A model generated the notes under the pieces. It did not search any database and was not told where the DNA came from. It saw only the letters and a program-made list of their open reading frames with translations. A DNA stretch of 64,000 nt from Tritrichomonas musculus (lineage: Eukaryota > Parabasalia > Tritrichomonadida > Tritrichomonadidae). The position numbers were made by a program, and so were the translations under genes. Shown piece after piece: positions 37,076 through 48,700 of the stretch (the stretch's first letter is position 1; every line of letters starts with the position of its first letter). Where the stretch lies: contig JAPFFF010000015.1 of NCBI GenBank assembly GCA_039105265.1, positions 62,001 to 126,000 of the forward strand, given 5' to 3'.

Positions 37076-39697
37076 TTATTTCTTCATATATATAGCATCG
37101 AAACAAATCATAGAACATTCATCACAATCTAACTCAATATTATATATATCATAAGCACCAGAAGGTGGGTTAGTGTCTTTAAAGTATATTTCATCCAAAT
37201 ATGATTTTATTTGTTGAGGGTCAGACCATTCAGTTGATATAAATCTAATAAAATGTAGCTTTTGAGTCTTGTCCTTGAATATCAATAAGTACTCCCCATC
37301 TGGAACAGGTTCATTATCACCTGTTGGATCATTATCTAAATTATCAATAATTATGTGTTTCTCACTTGTAAAATAAGAGAATAGAAAATACCTATTATAT
37401 TCATCAGTGACATCAGTAAATCCTGTATAATATGCTTTCCATTCACTATCTGGGTCATTTTTCTCTTCTAATGCAGTTAACCTAGCTTCCATTGCTGCTA
37501 TAGTATCTTTTAATGCGATATTTTCACCCTCTAATGTCTCTATCCTACGTATAAGTACATCTAGACCTTCATTAGCTTCATCCACAGTAGGGTAATTATC
37601 AAACTCAGCCTCTAGCTCATTGACCTTCTCAGCTAACAACTTGAAACAAGGCTTGAGTGAGTCCCTAAACATATTGCTGATATCCATAGCACCACTTAAT
37701 GTCAAGGTTCCAGTATCAGGGTTATCATTCTCATCAGTAAAAGGTAGTTCATCTAGTTGCTTATACTCTTCCTCACACCAGGTAATGATAGGTGTTATAT
37801 CTTTGGTTATGCTTCTTGCTGTAGTACCTGACATGAAGTTAATGCTATTTCTAACCAAATCACTCATACCTTTGGTTGACTTATGAGAGAATAACCTTTT
37901 AAGGAATCCTCCACCTTTTATGGTAGGAAAGCTTATACCATCTGGAAATAGCTGCATACCAATAGAACCTATTGATCCAGCAGTACCTGCAACTCCAAAA
38001 GCTAATGCTGTCCATGAGACTATACGCAAATTATCTACATCATCCTCCAGATGTTGAGTAACTTGTTCAGTCCTTGATACTCTACCTTTTAAGCTTTCCA
38101 TAACAGTGTTCATTTCGTTAACATCATAGCTAATAACATCTACATTGTTGGTAACTAAGTTTAAATCACTCCTCATAGTAGTAATATTATCAGCAGTAAT
38201 TATCTTAGAGGAGGTAATATTATAATCAGTATATAAGGTTGTTGCCCCATTAGGATTTGGGGATACTTCATAAAATTGCTGCTTAATGATATACTCGAAT
38301 GGGTTAGTAGTTGAATCCCAATGAACCTCATCTATTGGGTCAACATATTCATCAGCTAAATATATCTTAATATCCCTTGAGTCATTAGTAGTCGAAGCTG
38401 CATATGTATATTCAAGCTTTTCACATGAATCAAGTACACCATGTAAGAACAACCATACCTTGTCTCCTCCATTGCCTTCTTTTCCAGTAGGTCGAACTGA
38501 GAACCTATTTGCATTTTTAGAACCTTCAAGGGTAATATCAAGGTAGAGTTCATCAATAGCACTAGTTTCTAATTTATTAGTCGCATTATTCATCTTATAG
38601 CACCTTATTGCTTCAATATCATATCCATCTTTTGTACCTCCTTGACTTGTTTGATATCCTAGACCATATTTCGAAAAAGGTTCTATCTCCCCTGTCTTTA
38701 ATTTTACAAAACAGTCTATTTTACACTTACCTCCATGAATCATGTAATGTAGTATGTTATCAGGAGAGTAGTCATTAGGCTTATTAATCAGTTTCATGTT
38801 CCTCTCACTCCTCTTGACTTGTATGTAGGTACCATCTTCACCATACTCATTCTCCTTATTTAATCCATTAACTAATCTACCATTGATATGACCTTGTATG
38901 TTATCACCTACCCATTTTGTACCATCCCATGATAAAAACCACTTATTACCAAAACAATACTCATTAAACCTAAACTCTAAGTCATTAGGTATAGTATATC
39001 CAGTATCTATGTTCCATTGAAGTAACCAATATTTCTTGTTATCGATCTCAACCTGACTAGTTGATGTAGGCTTATATAAGTATAGTACATCGCTTTTACG
39101 TAAACTTAATGCATTATCAGCTTTTATTATAGAACACTTTATTGCCTTCTCTGTCTGTAAAGAATCAGTTATATATTCATTCATTATGCTCAACTCCCCA
39201 TTCAGCCACAAGGTATATGGGTTGAAGTCTAGTTTACTATCAAAAGCTATATTCATATATCCCATAATGGTACTATTATTTATACTGCATCCATTACTAC
39301 TTTTAGTTATCAAAGGAGAATATACTTGACCATCCTTAACATATATGTAGAACTCCTTGACTAAATTACCACTTGTATCATATACTATATTCTTCCTCAA
39401 TACTATCTTAAATATATTAGTCTGGGTTTTTATATCATTGAGCTTATTCATGAAGTCTTCAGGCAAATTAACAAACTTAAGGATATTGTAAGTTGTTGTT
39501 GAAGACTCAAATGATACATACTGTATATTTTTATTTTTAATATCAACTTCTGGTAAACCTTCGACCTCATTAAATAAATGACCTGTCTGTACATAGTTAT
39601 CTAAGTCACCCAAGGTTAATAACTGGCTACCTTTTCGAGTAGCATCCCCTATCTTAAACTGTATATCTCCTTTAAATCTTGTAGTAGTATCACTCAT
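37076..39697 (-). CDS. Polinton large protein, smaller paralogue
   Basis: About 873 residues from MSDTTTRFKG; a longer frame starts at 39784 but overlaps the neighbouring gene. It shares a long module with the giant protein encoded next door: a segment SDVLYLYKPTS with FRFNEYCFGNKWFLSWDGTK, the block IIKQQFYEVSPNPNGATTLY, then ITADNITTMRSDLNLV, a Gly/Ala-rich hydrophobic stretch (VAGTAGSIGSIGM) and a C-terminal coiled coil (IETLEGENIALKDTIAAMEA). This order repeats in the paralogue, so one arose from the other by duplication. No known family is recognised. Size, modular build and position next to a terminus suggest a virion surface or fibre-like protein; that is inference. Confidence 0.75.
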   Translation of the reverse strand: MSDTTTRFKGDIQFKIGDATRKGSQLLTLGDLDNYVQTGHLFNEVEGLPEVDIKNKNIQYVSFESSTTTYNILKFVNLPEDFMNKLNDIKTQTNIFKIVLRKNIVYDTSGNLVKEFYIYVKDGQVYSPLITKSSNGCSINNSTIMGYMNIAFDSKLDFNPYTLWLNGELSIMNEYITDSLQTEKAIKCSIIKADNALSLRKSDVLYLYKPTSTSQVEIDNKKYWLLQWNIDTGYTIPNDLEFRFNEYCFGNKWFLSWDGTKWVGDNIQGHINGRLVNGLNKENEYGEDGTYIQVKRSERNMKLINKPNDYSPDNILHYMIHGGKCKIDCFVKLKTGEIEPFSKYGLGYQTSQGGTKDGYDIEAIRCYKMNNATNKLETSAIDELYLDITLEGSKNANRFSVRPTGKEGNGGDKVWLFLHGVLDSCEKLEYTYAASTTNDSRDIKIYLADEYVDPIDEVHWDSTTNPFEYIIKQQFYEVSPNPNGATTLYTDYNITSSKIITADNITTMRSDLNLVTNNVDVISYDVNEMNTVMESLKGRVSRTEQVTQHLEDDVDNLRIVSWTALAFGVAGTAGSIGSIGMQLFPDGISFPTIKGGGFLKRLFSHKSTKGMSDLVRNSINFMSGTTARSITKDITPIITWCEEEYKQLDELPFTDENDNPDTGTLTLSGAMDISNMFRDSLKPCFKLLAEKVNELEAEFDNYPTVDEANEGLDVLIRRIETLEGENIALKDTIAAMEARLTALEEKNDPDSEWKAYYTGFTDVTDEYNRYFLFSYFTSEKHIIIDNLDNDPTGDNEPVPDGEYLLIFKDKTQKLHFIRFISTEWSDPQQIKSYLDEIYFKDTNPPSGAYDIYNIELDCDECSMICFDAIYMKK

Positions 39698-39716
39698 TTT
39701 AGTTAAATAAAACTTC

Positions 39717-42700
39717 TCATTCGATGTTAGCACATTTAGCTTCAAGTGCCGCAAGTCTTGCCTCAAGAGTATCAATATATGCATCCTTCTGGTCTATCAT
39801 TTCCTTCACTTCTACTTTAGTAATATAAGCAGTCATATCTATATCTTCTAATGGATGTTTTGTACTTGACTTATTTTCAAGCTCTTTGATTTTCTCGCAC
39901 ATGAATGCTATTGTACCCTTTAAAGTATCGCGATATGTCTTTGCAATATTAATACATGTATCAAATGAAACCATCATCTTATCAGCATCCTTCATTGTTA
40001 TTTCAAGTTCAGGTTCATCATCTGTTTCTTCATGATATGCCCATGCAAGAATCTTTTCTAATACATCTTCCTCTGCTAATGTCTCTGGGTTATCATTACG
40101 ACGGAACCAACTTGGAATATTAAATAATCCTATTCTATTTGCTACATATGCTTCTGCTGCTACTCCTGCTATAGCTGCTGCATCACCAGGATGATGTCTA
40201 ACAAACTGCCATTGACCATGTAAGAACCTTCTAGCAACATAACCTACTGCTCCCATAATAACTTGAGTAGTTGCACTTATAACACCATCTTGTTGGTACA
40301 TTTCTATCACTCCATTCACAATATTAATTACATGTAGTCTTCTTCTATCTATTGTAGCAACTACATTTCCATTATATAGTACTTGTGTTATTTCTTCACC
40401 AGTTGTTTCATCTAATGTGTCATTAAAAGCTAAAAGATTACCATGAGAATAAATATTATCCATTAGTTCTCCTCTTTGTTCATCACTCATTTGTTCTATC
40501 ATTCTTGCTGTTATTGCTGGTGTTGTTCCTGGTACTGTCCAAGTATCTGTTGTGGCAACAAGGTCATAATGCTGATATCTAACTCCATTTGCATTGACTT
40601 CTATCTGTGAATTTATTCCAACAAATCGTACTTGACCTCCACTAATATTTGCTGTAGTTGGTGCTGAATAATCAATAGTAGCAACAATTGGATCAATAGT
40701 CTCTCCTCTATGATCAATAATATTTATCCATGCTTCCATTGTTTGGTCATTCAAGTAAGGTTCTAATCCAATATCTCCATTTTGTACAAATGGTAAATTT
40801 AATCGGTCTTGCATAGATAATTGTTCAATATCTCTCGCTGTGTATGTTGTTCCTTCCCATTCTATTGACCAATTATTATCAGTAGCTCTATGTATTCTAT
40901 CTGTCATCTCAATATCAGCTGGTCTTATTAGAGTCCTTCGTTGAAATACATTATTATGGATAATGAGTTGGTCATTATAAAACAAATCATACACATTAAA
41001 CCACTCTCTTCCATGATATTGGATACGTAAGATATCAGGATGACTAGCAACTAATGCATTTCGTTCTTCTCTTGTCATATCTGCAATATCTTCTAAGGTA
41101 TACTGGATTCCAGATATATTGATAACAGGAACTTGATTCCTAAGTGCAATCGTAGTTGAAGCTGTATTTGTCATTGTAGTCTGTGGTACAGTTATATCTG
41201 TTCGAATCTCATCTGTTTCATCTGTAACAACCTGTGGCTGAACTTCTCTATGAGTTCTCTCTAATGATTGCTCAGTGGTTGTGATAGTATTTGTTGCATT
41301 ATCAGTATCATTATCAGTTATTGTAATCGAGGATGAATTAATATTTAATGTTTCAGTTCCATTTGTATCTGGTCTATTCCTAAAGAAGTGTAAGACATTC
41401 GAACCAAGTGTAGCAATAGCATTTCCTAACTGAGTCAGTGCATGTGTTGTCGAAAGGACAACCTGTGTAGCTGAGAATGTTGAAATAGCTCCAGCAACAG
41501 GATTTTGAACAGTTGTTGTTATTGGTAAAAATCTTTCCATAGTCATCTTATCAGCCTTCAAATCAACATTCACCAAAAACTTACCTTGAAAGCCACTACC
41601 TCCATCACCTGGATAACCACCACCACCACCACCACCTCCTCCACCATTTCCTCCTGGACCTGCTGGGAAAGGTCTTGTTTGATATGTATTAATTGTTACA
41701 GAGTTATTGGACATATTTAATGTTGAAAGGGCACTTGCAATACAAACTGTTGATGCTAAAATATTTAATATACTATTCGCAACTGCTACACCTTGTTTAA
41801 TACTATCAGTATATTCATTATACATGGCTTGAATTCTCATTTGTTCAACTAGATTATCAACTGTCTGTTTCAATAAAGCATAATCATAGGCTAATATATC
41901 TGTGATTCCACCAACAACATTTAAATCTCGACGCATAGTCATGATATTATCAGCCCATATAATCTTTGATGAATAAATATTATAATCTGTCGATATGGTA
42001 GTGCATTTTCTTGGGTCTGGCTCTACTTCATAAAATTGTTGTTGAATAATTATATCGAATGGATTAACTTTCACATCAAAATCAAATAATTCTTTCTCTA
42101 TATATATTCGAATGTTCTTATGATTAAATCCTTCAATGATTTTAATGGAATGCCTTTTTTCTCGATGATAATTAAATGATTCGAGACAAGGATTTGACCC
42201 ATAGGTATGCATAACACCTGAATTAATACAATGAGTAGGATGACAATCCCATTTTAATTCAGTTATATTTCCATTTATATTTAGGTCAGCATAAACATAT
42301 AATCCATCATCTGCATTTAATCCACTTGGCGCATCAACATACATTCTAGCTTGTTCATATTTATATCCATCTTGAGTAAAAGTACCTGAACCACTTGAAT
42401 CAAAAGTTGCAGTTATTCCTTCACTTAATATGGTTCCATCTTTCTTAACAACCCTCCAATTGGTAAGATAATCTTTCAAGATATGAGCATAATTATCATC
42501 ATCTGTTAAATCTTCCTTTATTGTTCCTTTTATCCATCTCCCAATTCTTTCGTTATGTTTGATTGTTAAAGCAGGAGCACCGTTATTTGTGTTCATGTAT
42601 GATATCTTTTCTGTACACATGTTTTGACAATTATTTCCTGTCCAATTTTTACCATCCCATGTTAATTCCCAGTTATGACCAAATAGATAGTCTTTGAATC

Positions 42701-44984
42701 TAAATACTAAATTTTGTGGTATGTCATAATCTTTATCTATATCCCATCTCATACAATAATAATTGGATTCTTCATACGTCTTAGATGGTCTATATAAATA
42801 TAACTGGTCTGATTCCTTCAAGGTAAAATACTTGGAGTCAGTTGATGGAGTAGAGGGAACAACATCATAGATTGTTTGATATTTGGAGACCAATGAGTTA
42901 TATTGATTTCGAAATACTTCTAATATATCATCATCAATCTCAATTACAATTTTATTTCCATCAGGGTCAACAATATCAAAGCTATTTTCATCATCAGTAT
43001 TAACAACGTCATTATCATCAACTTCAAGTGTACGAGCATGAGGAGCAGGAGGATGTCGTGTAATCTTATTTACAATCCATTGGGCACCTCTTCCTATTGG
43101 TTCGAAAAGGGCAGCTATTAGAATTACACATAAACAAAATGCCCCAACGCCTAAACCCCCAGCGATTGCATATACAAGTATTACATAAACATACAGAATT
43201 AAATCAGAATAACCTCCTATATATTGCCAAAATTGAGCATCTATCCAATTTCCGCCTATCTGTATAATATTATTAACTAAATTCGGGTAGTTCATGATAA
43301 AATCAACTATGAAGTGCCATAAGTTGCTCCAAAATAATGTAAATGAGCTATATGCTATTTTAATCATTCGAATTCCTTCATTCTTTAATTCATCAATTTT
43401 GTTATTAAGTCTTGGTGTCAATTCTTTTATCTCATCAATGACCTGATGCAAATCTACATCCTTAAAGTCAGCATCTGCATCTTCTCCTCCAATATAAAAG
43501 ATTACCCCCACTTTTTCATTATCTTTAACAGCTTCATATGCAATATCCACAATACTATCAATACCATACCAGATAAAATAAAATAAGTTATATATAATCT
43601 TCATAAATTCTTTTGTCGCAAAAGCAATTGTTTTATAAGTTAATTTAATAGGCTGTTTAGCAAGAGATAGGGTAGTTGAAATGATATTATATAATAAGTC
43701 TTTTATCCATCCTATCGTCTCTTTACTATATAACCAAAACTTGGATACTGTTAATTTGAGTACTTCTGGTTCTATTATTTTTGGAATCGTATATTCTTCG
43801 AGTTTCTTTAATTCATCAATAGGAGGAATTACATAAACCATATCTTCTTTGTTAACTAACTCTTTTGGTGGTTCAGTTGGAGTAGGCGTAGGTGTAGGTG
43901 TAGGGTCTGGAGTTGGCTCAGGTGTTGGAGTAGGTGGTGGTGTTTCATCAATTTCTATTTTAACCTCATGTATTTCTGGTTCACCAGTTGTTTTATTAAT
44001 TAGGCACATGGAAGTATTACCACCTGTTAAGTTCAAGAGAGTCTCATAACTTATGGTTTGATCATTTAATGCATCTATCCATTTAGTAATATTAGCAGCT
44101 GTTGTATTTGTTTTCTCAGCAAAGTCTTTCATGTTATTTATCTTTGTCTCATTGACATCAAAGATAGTTTCATTAGTAGTTTCATTAACTTTTAAATCTA
44201 CATATTTAATGGGCTCAATTTCAGTAAAATCAACAGTATTATTTTTTATCCACTTTGATATATTATCATTACTTGTACTTAACTCTTTTATTATAGTTTC
44301 CATGTTTTTAGGTTTTATTGTATCTGTTCCATAGGTAATTGCTTTGGTAGTTTCATCTACATGTTCGACAATTATTTTTAAGTCCTTTAATGTATTCCAA
44401 TCGATACTTGGAACAATTGCATTATTAACTTCATCTATATTTTGAATCATTAAATTCATAACATCTAACATACCTTTTTGATTCGCTGTTAATGCTTCTA
44501 TTAACTTCTTATATGTACTAACATCATATTCTTCTTCTATTATATCTTTATCACTTATCTCTCCAGTGAAATATTTTAAGGTAGCTCCGGGTGCAATACC
44601 AGAATCTACATCTTCCCTCATTTTGGTTAAAAAGACTTCTAAATTTTTAGCACTGTCTCTTAATCTTTCATATAGTTTATTGAGACTAGCACAATATTGT
44701 ATTTTTGTCGTTAGTGTACCATCAGTATTCCATGTATATATACCTTTACCTCCCATAATGTTAAGAGCACCAAAAGACTCGAGCCCATTTTTATCCAGAT
44801 AGTCACTAACCAATTTTATGTCTATCTCTTCCTTATTATATAAGCAACTGAATTTTGGATAATCTTTAGGGTCTCCACCTCTTATGATATCGATGTTGTT
44901 TTCATCATTAACACTTATCTCTATGTCTTTGTCTTTTAGCTTCTCTGTTTCTCCTGATAACAAAGAATAAACTTTAATTGACAT
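39717..44984 (-). CDS. Polinton giant protein (about 1755 residues)
   Basis: Starts MSIKVYSLLSG. The N-terminal third is helical and ends in a proline/threonine linker (PTPTPEPTPDPTPTPT, near 43900). A strongly hydrophobic double segment (VYVILVYAIAGGLGVGAFCL, CVILIAALF, near 43100-43180) looks like membrane helices. The module shared with the smaller paralogue follows, from SDQLYLYRPSKTYEES (near 42800) through IIQQQFYEVEPDP to WADNIMTMRRDLNVV. A glycine run lies near 41600-41650, then a threonine-rich part, then helices ending in a coiled coil (IDTLEARLAALEAKCANIE). It is the largest gene of the element and starts 16 bp from the divergent gene at 45001. Function unknown; a membrane-linked virion or attachment protein is plausible. 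Confidence 0.75.
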   Translation of the reverse strand: MSIKVYSLLSGETEKLKDKDIEISVNDENNIDIIRGGDPKDYPKFSCLYNKEEIDIKLVSDYLDKNGLESFGALNIMGGKGIYTWNTDGTLTTKIQYCASLNKLYERLRDSAKNLEVFLTKMREDVDSGIAPGATLKYFTGEISDKDIIEEEYDVSTYKKLIEALTANQKGMLDVMNLMIQNIDEVNNAIVPSIDWNTLKDLKIIVEHVDETTKAITYGTDTIKPKNMETIIKELSTSNDNISKWIKNNTVDFTEIEPIKYVDLKVNETTNETIFDVNETKINNMKDFAEKTNTTAANITKWIDALNDQTISYETLLNLTGGNTSMCLINKTTGEPEIHEVKIEIDETPPPTPTPEPTPDPTPTPTPTPTEPPKELVNKEDMVYVIPPIDELKKLEEYTIPKIIEPEVLKLTVSKFWLYSKETIGWIKDLLYNIISTTLSLAKQPIKLTYKTIAFATKEFMKIIYNLFYFIWYGIDSIVDIAYEAVKDNEKVGVIFYIGGEDADADFKDVDLHQVIDEIKELTPRLNNKIDELKNEGIRMIKIAYSSFTLFWSNLWHFIVDFIMNYPNLVNNIIQIGGNWIDAQFWQYIGGYSDLILYVYVILVYAIAGGLGVGAFCLCVILIAALFEPIGRGAQWIVNKITRHPPAPHARTLEVDDNDVVNTDDENSFDIVDPDGNKIVIEIDDDILEVFRNQYNSLVSKYQTIYDVVPSTPSTDSKYFTLKESDQLYLYRPSKTYEESNYYCMRWDIDKDYDIPQNLVFRFKDYLFGHNWELTWDGKNWTGNNCQNMCTEKISYMNTNNGAPALTIKHNERIGRWIKGTIKEDLTDDDNYAHILKDYLTNWRVVKKDGTILSEGITATFDSSGSGTFTQDGYKYEQARMYVDAPSGLNADDGLYVYADLNINGNITELKWDCHPTHCINSGVMHTYGSNPCLESFNYHREKRHSIKIIEGFNHKNIRIYIEKELFDFDVKVNPFDIIIQQQFYEVEPDPRKCTTISTDYNIYSSKIIWADNIMTMRRDLNVVGGITDILAYDYALLKQTVDNLVEQMRIQAMYNEYTDSIKQGVAVANSILNILASTVCIASALSTLNMSNNSVTINTYQTRPFPAGPGGNGGGGGGGGGGYPGDGGSGFQGKFLVNVDLKADKMTMERFLPITTTVQNPVAGAISTFSATQVVLSTTHALTQLGNAIATLGSNVLHFFRNRPDTNGTETLNINSSSITITDNDTDNATNTITTTEQSLERTHREVQPQVVTDETDEIRTDITVPQTTMTNTASTTIALRNQVPVINISGIQYTLEDIADMTREERNALVASHPDILRIQYHGREWFNVYDLFYNDQLIIHNNVFQRRTLIRPADIEMTDRIHRATDNNWSIEWEGTTYTARDIEQLSMQDRLNLPFVQNGDIGLEPYLNDQTMEAWINIIDHRGETIDPIVATIDYSAPTTANISGGQVRFVGINSQIEVNANGVRYQHYDLVATTDTWTVPGTTPAITARMIEQMSDEQRGELMDNIYSHGNLLAFNDTLDETTGEEITQVLYNGNVVATIDRRRLHVINIVNGVIEMYQQDGVISATTQVIMGAVGYVARRFLHGQWQFVRHHPGDAAAIAGVAAEAYVANRIGLFNIPSWFRRNDNPETLAEEDVLEKILAWAYHEETDDEPELEITMKDADKMMVSFDTCINIAKTYRDTLKGTIAFMCEKIKELENKSSTKHPLEDIDMTAYITKVEVKEMIDQKDAYIDTLEARLAALEAKCANIE

Positions 44985-45000
44985 TTTAGGATATAATAAA
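44985..45000. promoter_or_regulatory. 16-bp divergent start region
   Basis: Only 16 bp, TTTAGGATATAATAAA, separate the ATG codons of the giant protein (minus) and the 246-residue protein (plus). Any core promoter must sit inside this spacer or overlap the opposing coding region. Trichomonad leaders are very short, so a shared bidirectional initiator is possible. Confidence 0.45.
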
Positions 45001-45741
45001 ATGCTAGTATCAGTACAAAGCACAAATGCAGATGAATATAATAAGGTATCAGTTAATTTAGATATACCTTGGAAGTGTAAATATGTCAAGTATTATGTAT
45101 CTTCATTAAGCACCTTGAGTAATATTCTGTTAACCAATGATGAAGATTATATTGAGATGTCAAGTGATTCAGTACCTATTAAAGCCTATTTTCGAACTCC
45201 TAAATTTTCTTATACAATCAAAGAATTACAATCGGTATTAAATTTAATGTCTTGGTTTCAATGGGAGTATAAACAAGAAACAAGAACATTCCAAATAAAA
45301 ACCACAATGAAGACTACCATTACGTCTTTAACTCATCGAGCTGCATTAGTAACTGGTCTTTATAATACTCCATTGCCTTTAGAGTTACCTGCTAATACAA
45401 CCTATATAATAAAAGATATACCAATATTAAATCATACTAAGTTGTATCTAGTATCACTACAAGGTAATGCCATATACTCGAATATAGGTGAACAGCAATA
45501 TACACCTTCAGTTATTGGTACAATAAATACCTTCACTGTAGATAAGAAACCACTTATCTATGATTTCGAGACTGAGGGTAAGCCTTTAAAAATAAAAACA
45601 TTTACAGATTCATTAAAGTTTTTAGAATTAAGTTTAGTAGATTTTCAATACCAGCCGATATTGTTAAAAAGTCCTTTGTTCATAACTATCAAAATTAAAC
45701 CATCCAACTCGACTGATATCAATGATGTTATAACTAAGTAA
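45001..45741 (+). CDS. Polinton protein of unknown function, possibly beta-rich
   Basis: A 246-residue protein with strand-rich sequence (YKQETRTFQIKTTMKTTIT, TTYIIKDIPILNHTKLYLVS, FLELSLVDFQYQPILL). The last part, FITIKIKPS after LVDFQ, looks like the final strands of a jelly roll. One candidate role is the single jelly-roll minor capsid (penton) protein that all Polintons with a major capsid gene should carry, but the 334-residue protein at 58457 is an equal candidate. It is one of few plus-strand genes, divergent from the giant protein and convergent with the polymerase, whose stop it overlaps by 8 bp. Function is not established. Confidence 0.6.
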   Translation: MLVSVQSTNADEYNKVSVNLDIPWKCKYVKYYVSSLSTLSNILLTNDEDYIEMSSDSVPIKAYFRTPKFSYTIKELQSVLNLMSWFQWEYKQETRTFQIKTTMKTTITSLTHRAALVTGLYNTPLPLELPANTTYIIKDIPILNHTKLYLVSLQGNAIYSNIGEQQYTPSVIGTINTFTVDKKPLIYDFETEGKPLKIKTFTDSLKFLELSLVDFQYQPILLKSPLFITIKIKPSNSTDINDVITK

Positions 45742-48700
45742 ACCTAAGAGTACGTGCAAATTTAGGTAAGTTGGTTTGTTGAAATGTCTTTGACTTCCTG
45801 AATGCATTCGAACCATCCAACAAATCAAATGTCATACTTTCTCCTTCATGCATTCTTTCAAAAAGCTCTTCAACTGAGATATCCATCCTTTTGCACTTGT
45901 TGAGAATAACTTGTTTTGGAATTCCTTTGAGTCTAATATGATATCCTTCATTTCCTTGTTCATCAACCAAGATATCGAGGTAGCTCTTTTTACCAAGTGC
46001 AATGAGTTTTCTTGAGTGTATTTCCCCTTGACTACCTTCGAACTCATCAAAGTCATTATGAAACTGACACATATTTTTTCCAATAAGAGGTTGATGATAC
46101 TTGAACTGAAATAAGTCAGCTATCCTTGGTACATCTTTTTCAAGTACATGCATACTATCAGTATCTTGATAAAAGATAGGTATACCTGCTTGCTCAGCTG
46201 TAGCCATAACCCTGTTCATTAAGTGCTTACTCCAAGAGAGAACGCTTGCACCAAATTGAGGTAGGTTGAAATGGTCATTAATTGGTTTCAACTTCTTGAC
46301 ATAGCACTTATCAATATTAGCATCTTCAACAACCTCCTTGATAAAGTTGTAGTTCCTCCAGAGGTACTTGTATAGTTGGCTTTTTGGTACTGTCTTGGTT
46401 TCAGTCTTTGTTGCTTTCAATATTGACTTGCCATATATGGAGTTGAGGAGGAGCTTTATTGTTTGTTCAAGAGGGTTCTTTTGCTTTTTATAACTTGCCC
46501 TGAGATTAAAGAGCTTCTCAATGAACTCATTGATTTTCTTGTTAAATCCTTCATCAAAGTAATAGCCACGTATTAACTCATATTCAACATCATAAAATTC
46601 GAACAAGTCCATGAGACCTACTTTATCGATATAATAATGGTCAACAAGGAAATTGCCGAATATTTTACTACCTGCTTCATTCCTTGTAAATACTTGTCCA
46701 AATTTATATGGCTCTTTTGATTTACATTCGAGTTTCTTGATGTTGACTTCGATAAAGAATGTATCATATTGCATAAGTTGTTCATGTGTTGTACCTTGTG
46801 GTATTACTTTAGGTCTTCCTAATGGTATACCATCCATAACATACATTGCAGATGGATATAAGCTAACTGCATCAAAGTCTTGTATCTTTCCTTCGATGTA
46901 TTGCTTTTCATTACCTGCTGTCATTGTTCTTCCACCAGAGACACATCGTTGTATGAAGTCTTGACACTTACCTGATAGTTCATAACATCCATCAAAGCAA
47001 CCATATTTCTTGGCAAAGCAGTATCCAATAGCACTTATAGATATAAAATCATGAACACCATACATATCTGTCTTTGTCTCTTTAAAGACTGCTTTCAGGT
47101 CTTCATTAAATTTTTCCATTCCCTTCATCAAAACAATACAGTCCTTGAAACAATAGAAGATGGCATATTTAATGATGTCGATTTTGCCATCATTATAGCA
47201 ATTTGCGATTTTTGCATTTTCGATAATCTGCTTGCAGTTTGCATCAAGTTGTGCTTTCGATAACTTATCTGCATTTTCATCGATGTATTGCTGTTGGAAC
47301 TCAGTAGCATCAACAATTCTTCTTTGAATGTTCTCTTGTGTATATAGCTTATATGCCATGACTTCCTTGTGAACATTGAGGTTGAACATTGTAGCAAATT
47401 TACTTAATGCTTGTGGTATTATACTGTATGAGTTCCTGAATGTTAATCTCTTTTTGACTTTCCTTGTACCTTCTTCGAATAATGTCATGATGATTTGCAA
47501 CACAGTTCCACTTCGTTCTGTTATCTGTGTATCCCATCCAGGTGTGTTAATGAAAAAACATGCATCATACTTGAGGTTATGAAAATATGTTAATGAGCCA
47601 CTCCATAAATAATTCAAGAGCTTCTGTCCACAATCTTCACCTTGAATAGATATTTTATGTATGTTGGCACCATCTCGAAAGATAGTACAATTGAGATATG
47701 GTATATGTGGACTGACTGTAGAGTTTGTTTCGAAGTCGCTATAATAAATCCTTGACCATGTATTTTGTTTCTTCTTGTTATTCTCAATGAGTCTTGTACT
47801 CTGTTCTGCATTATATTCGAGACTTACATAGTCATTAACATGTTCATATTCAGTTGTGTTGATAATATCCATTTCGCATGCTTTGATTTCTTCAAATAGA
47901 TGTAACTCAAACATCTTTTGGAAAAAGGTTATTGGTTTGATTCCTTCATGTTTATAGTCTTTGACAGTCTTTCCATTTTTCTCCAATCTTGCTATCATAC
48001 ATCTTTTGTCAAAAGGCATATATGCAAATGTTCTATCAAGTTCTTCATAGTGTTGAAGGTAGAATAATGTACAAGGTATTTTCCTGTTGAGCATATAATG
48101 GTCTTTGAACAATATCAGGTTAACTTCTCTTTTAAAATCAACAGACCATTTTTTCTTTCTGGTGTTGATTCTTGTTTCATACTTGTATTTATCAGGTTGT
48201 TCAACAATTCTAATGATACTAAAATTGCACTTGAACTTTTTAGCTACTTCTTCTATCTTGTTATTAGGTATGGCTCTTGTTTGAACAAAAAATCGTAAGT
48301 CATCTATTTCATCATCAGTGAACACACCTGATTGTATACAAGCATATACAAAACAATTATCTCTGTAGTTCTCTTTCCTTACCTCATGAAAGATTTGGTA
48401 TGTAGATAAGTCTATAGGTGATAGATTGATGTATGGGAAAAAACTACCTTCTGGTGTATTTCGATAGTCTTCATCAATTTCGACTTCATCATCATAGATT
48501 TCATGAGTATCCATATCTTGCATCTTGGTTCTAAAATGAACACCATCATTTGTTTTGTTCATGTCAATAAATTGTACCTCATATCGAACTGGAATGAACA
48601 TGTTTGAGATATATGGATTAGTGTCTGATTGGTCTTCACTTAAATCAAGTTCTCCTGTTATATGACCTAATGTACTTTCGATGTTGTGCTTATCACTGAG

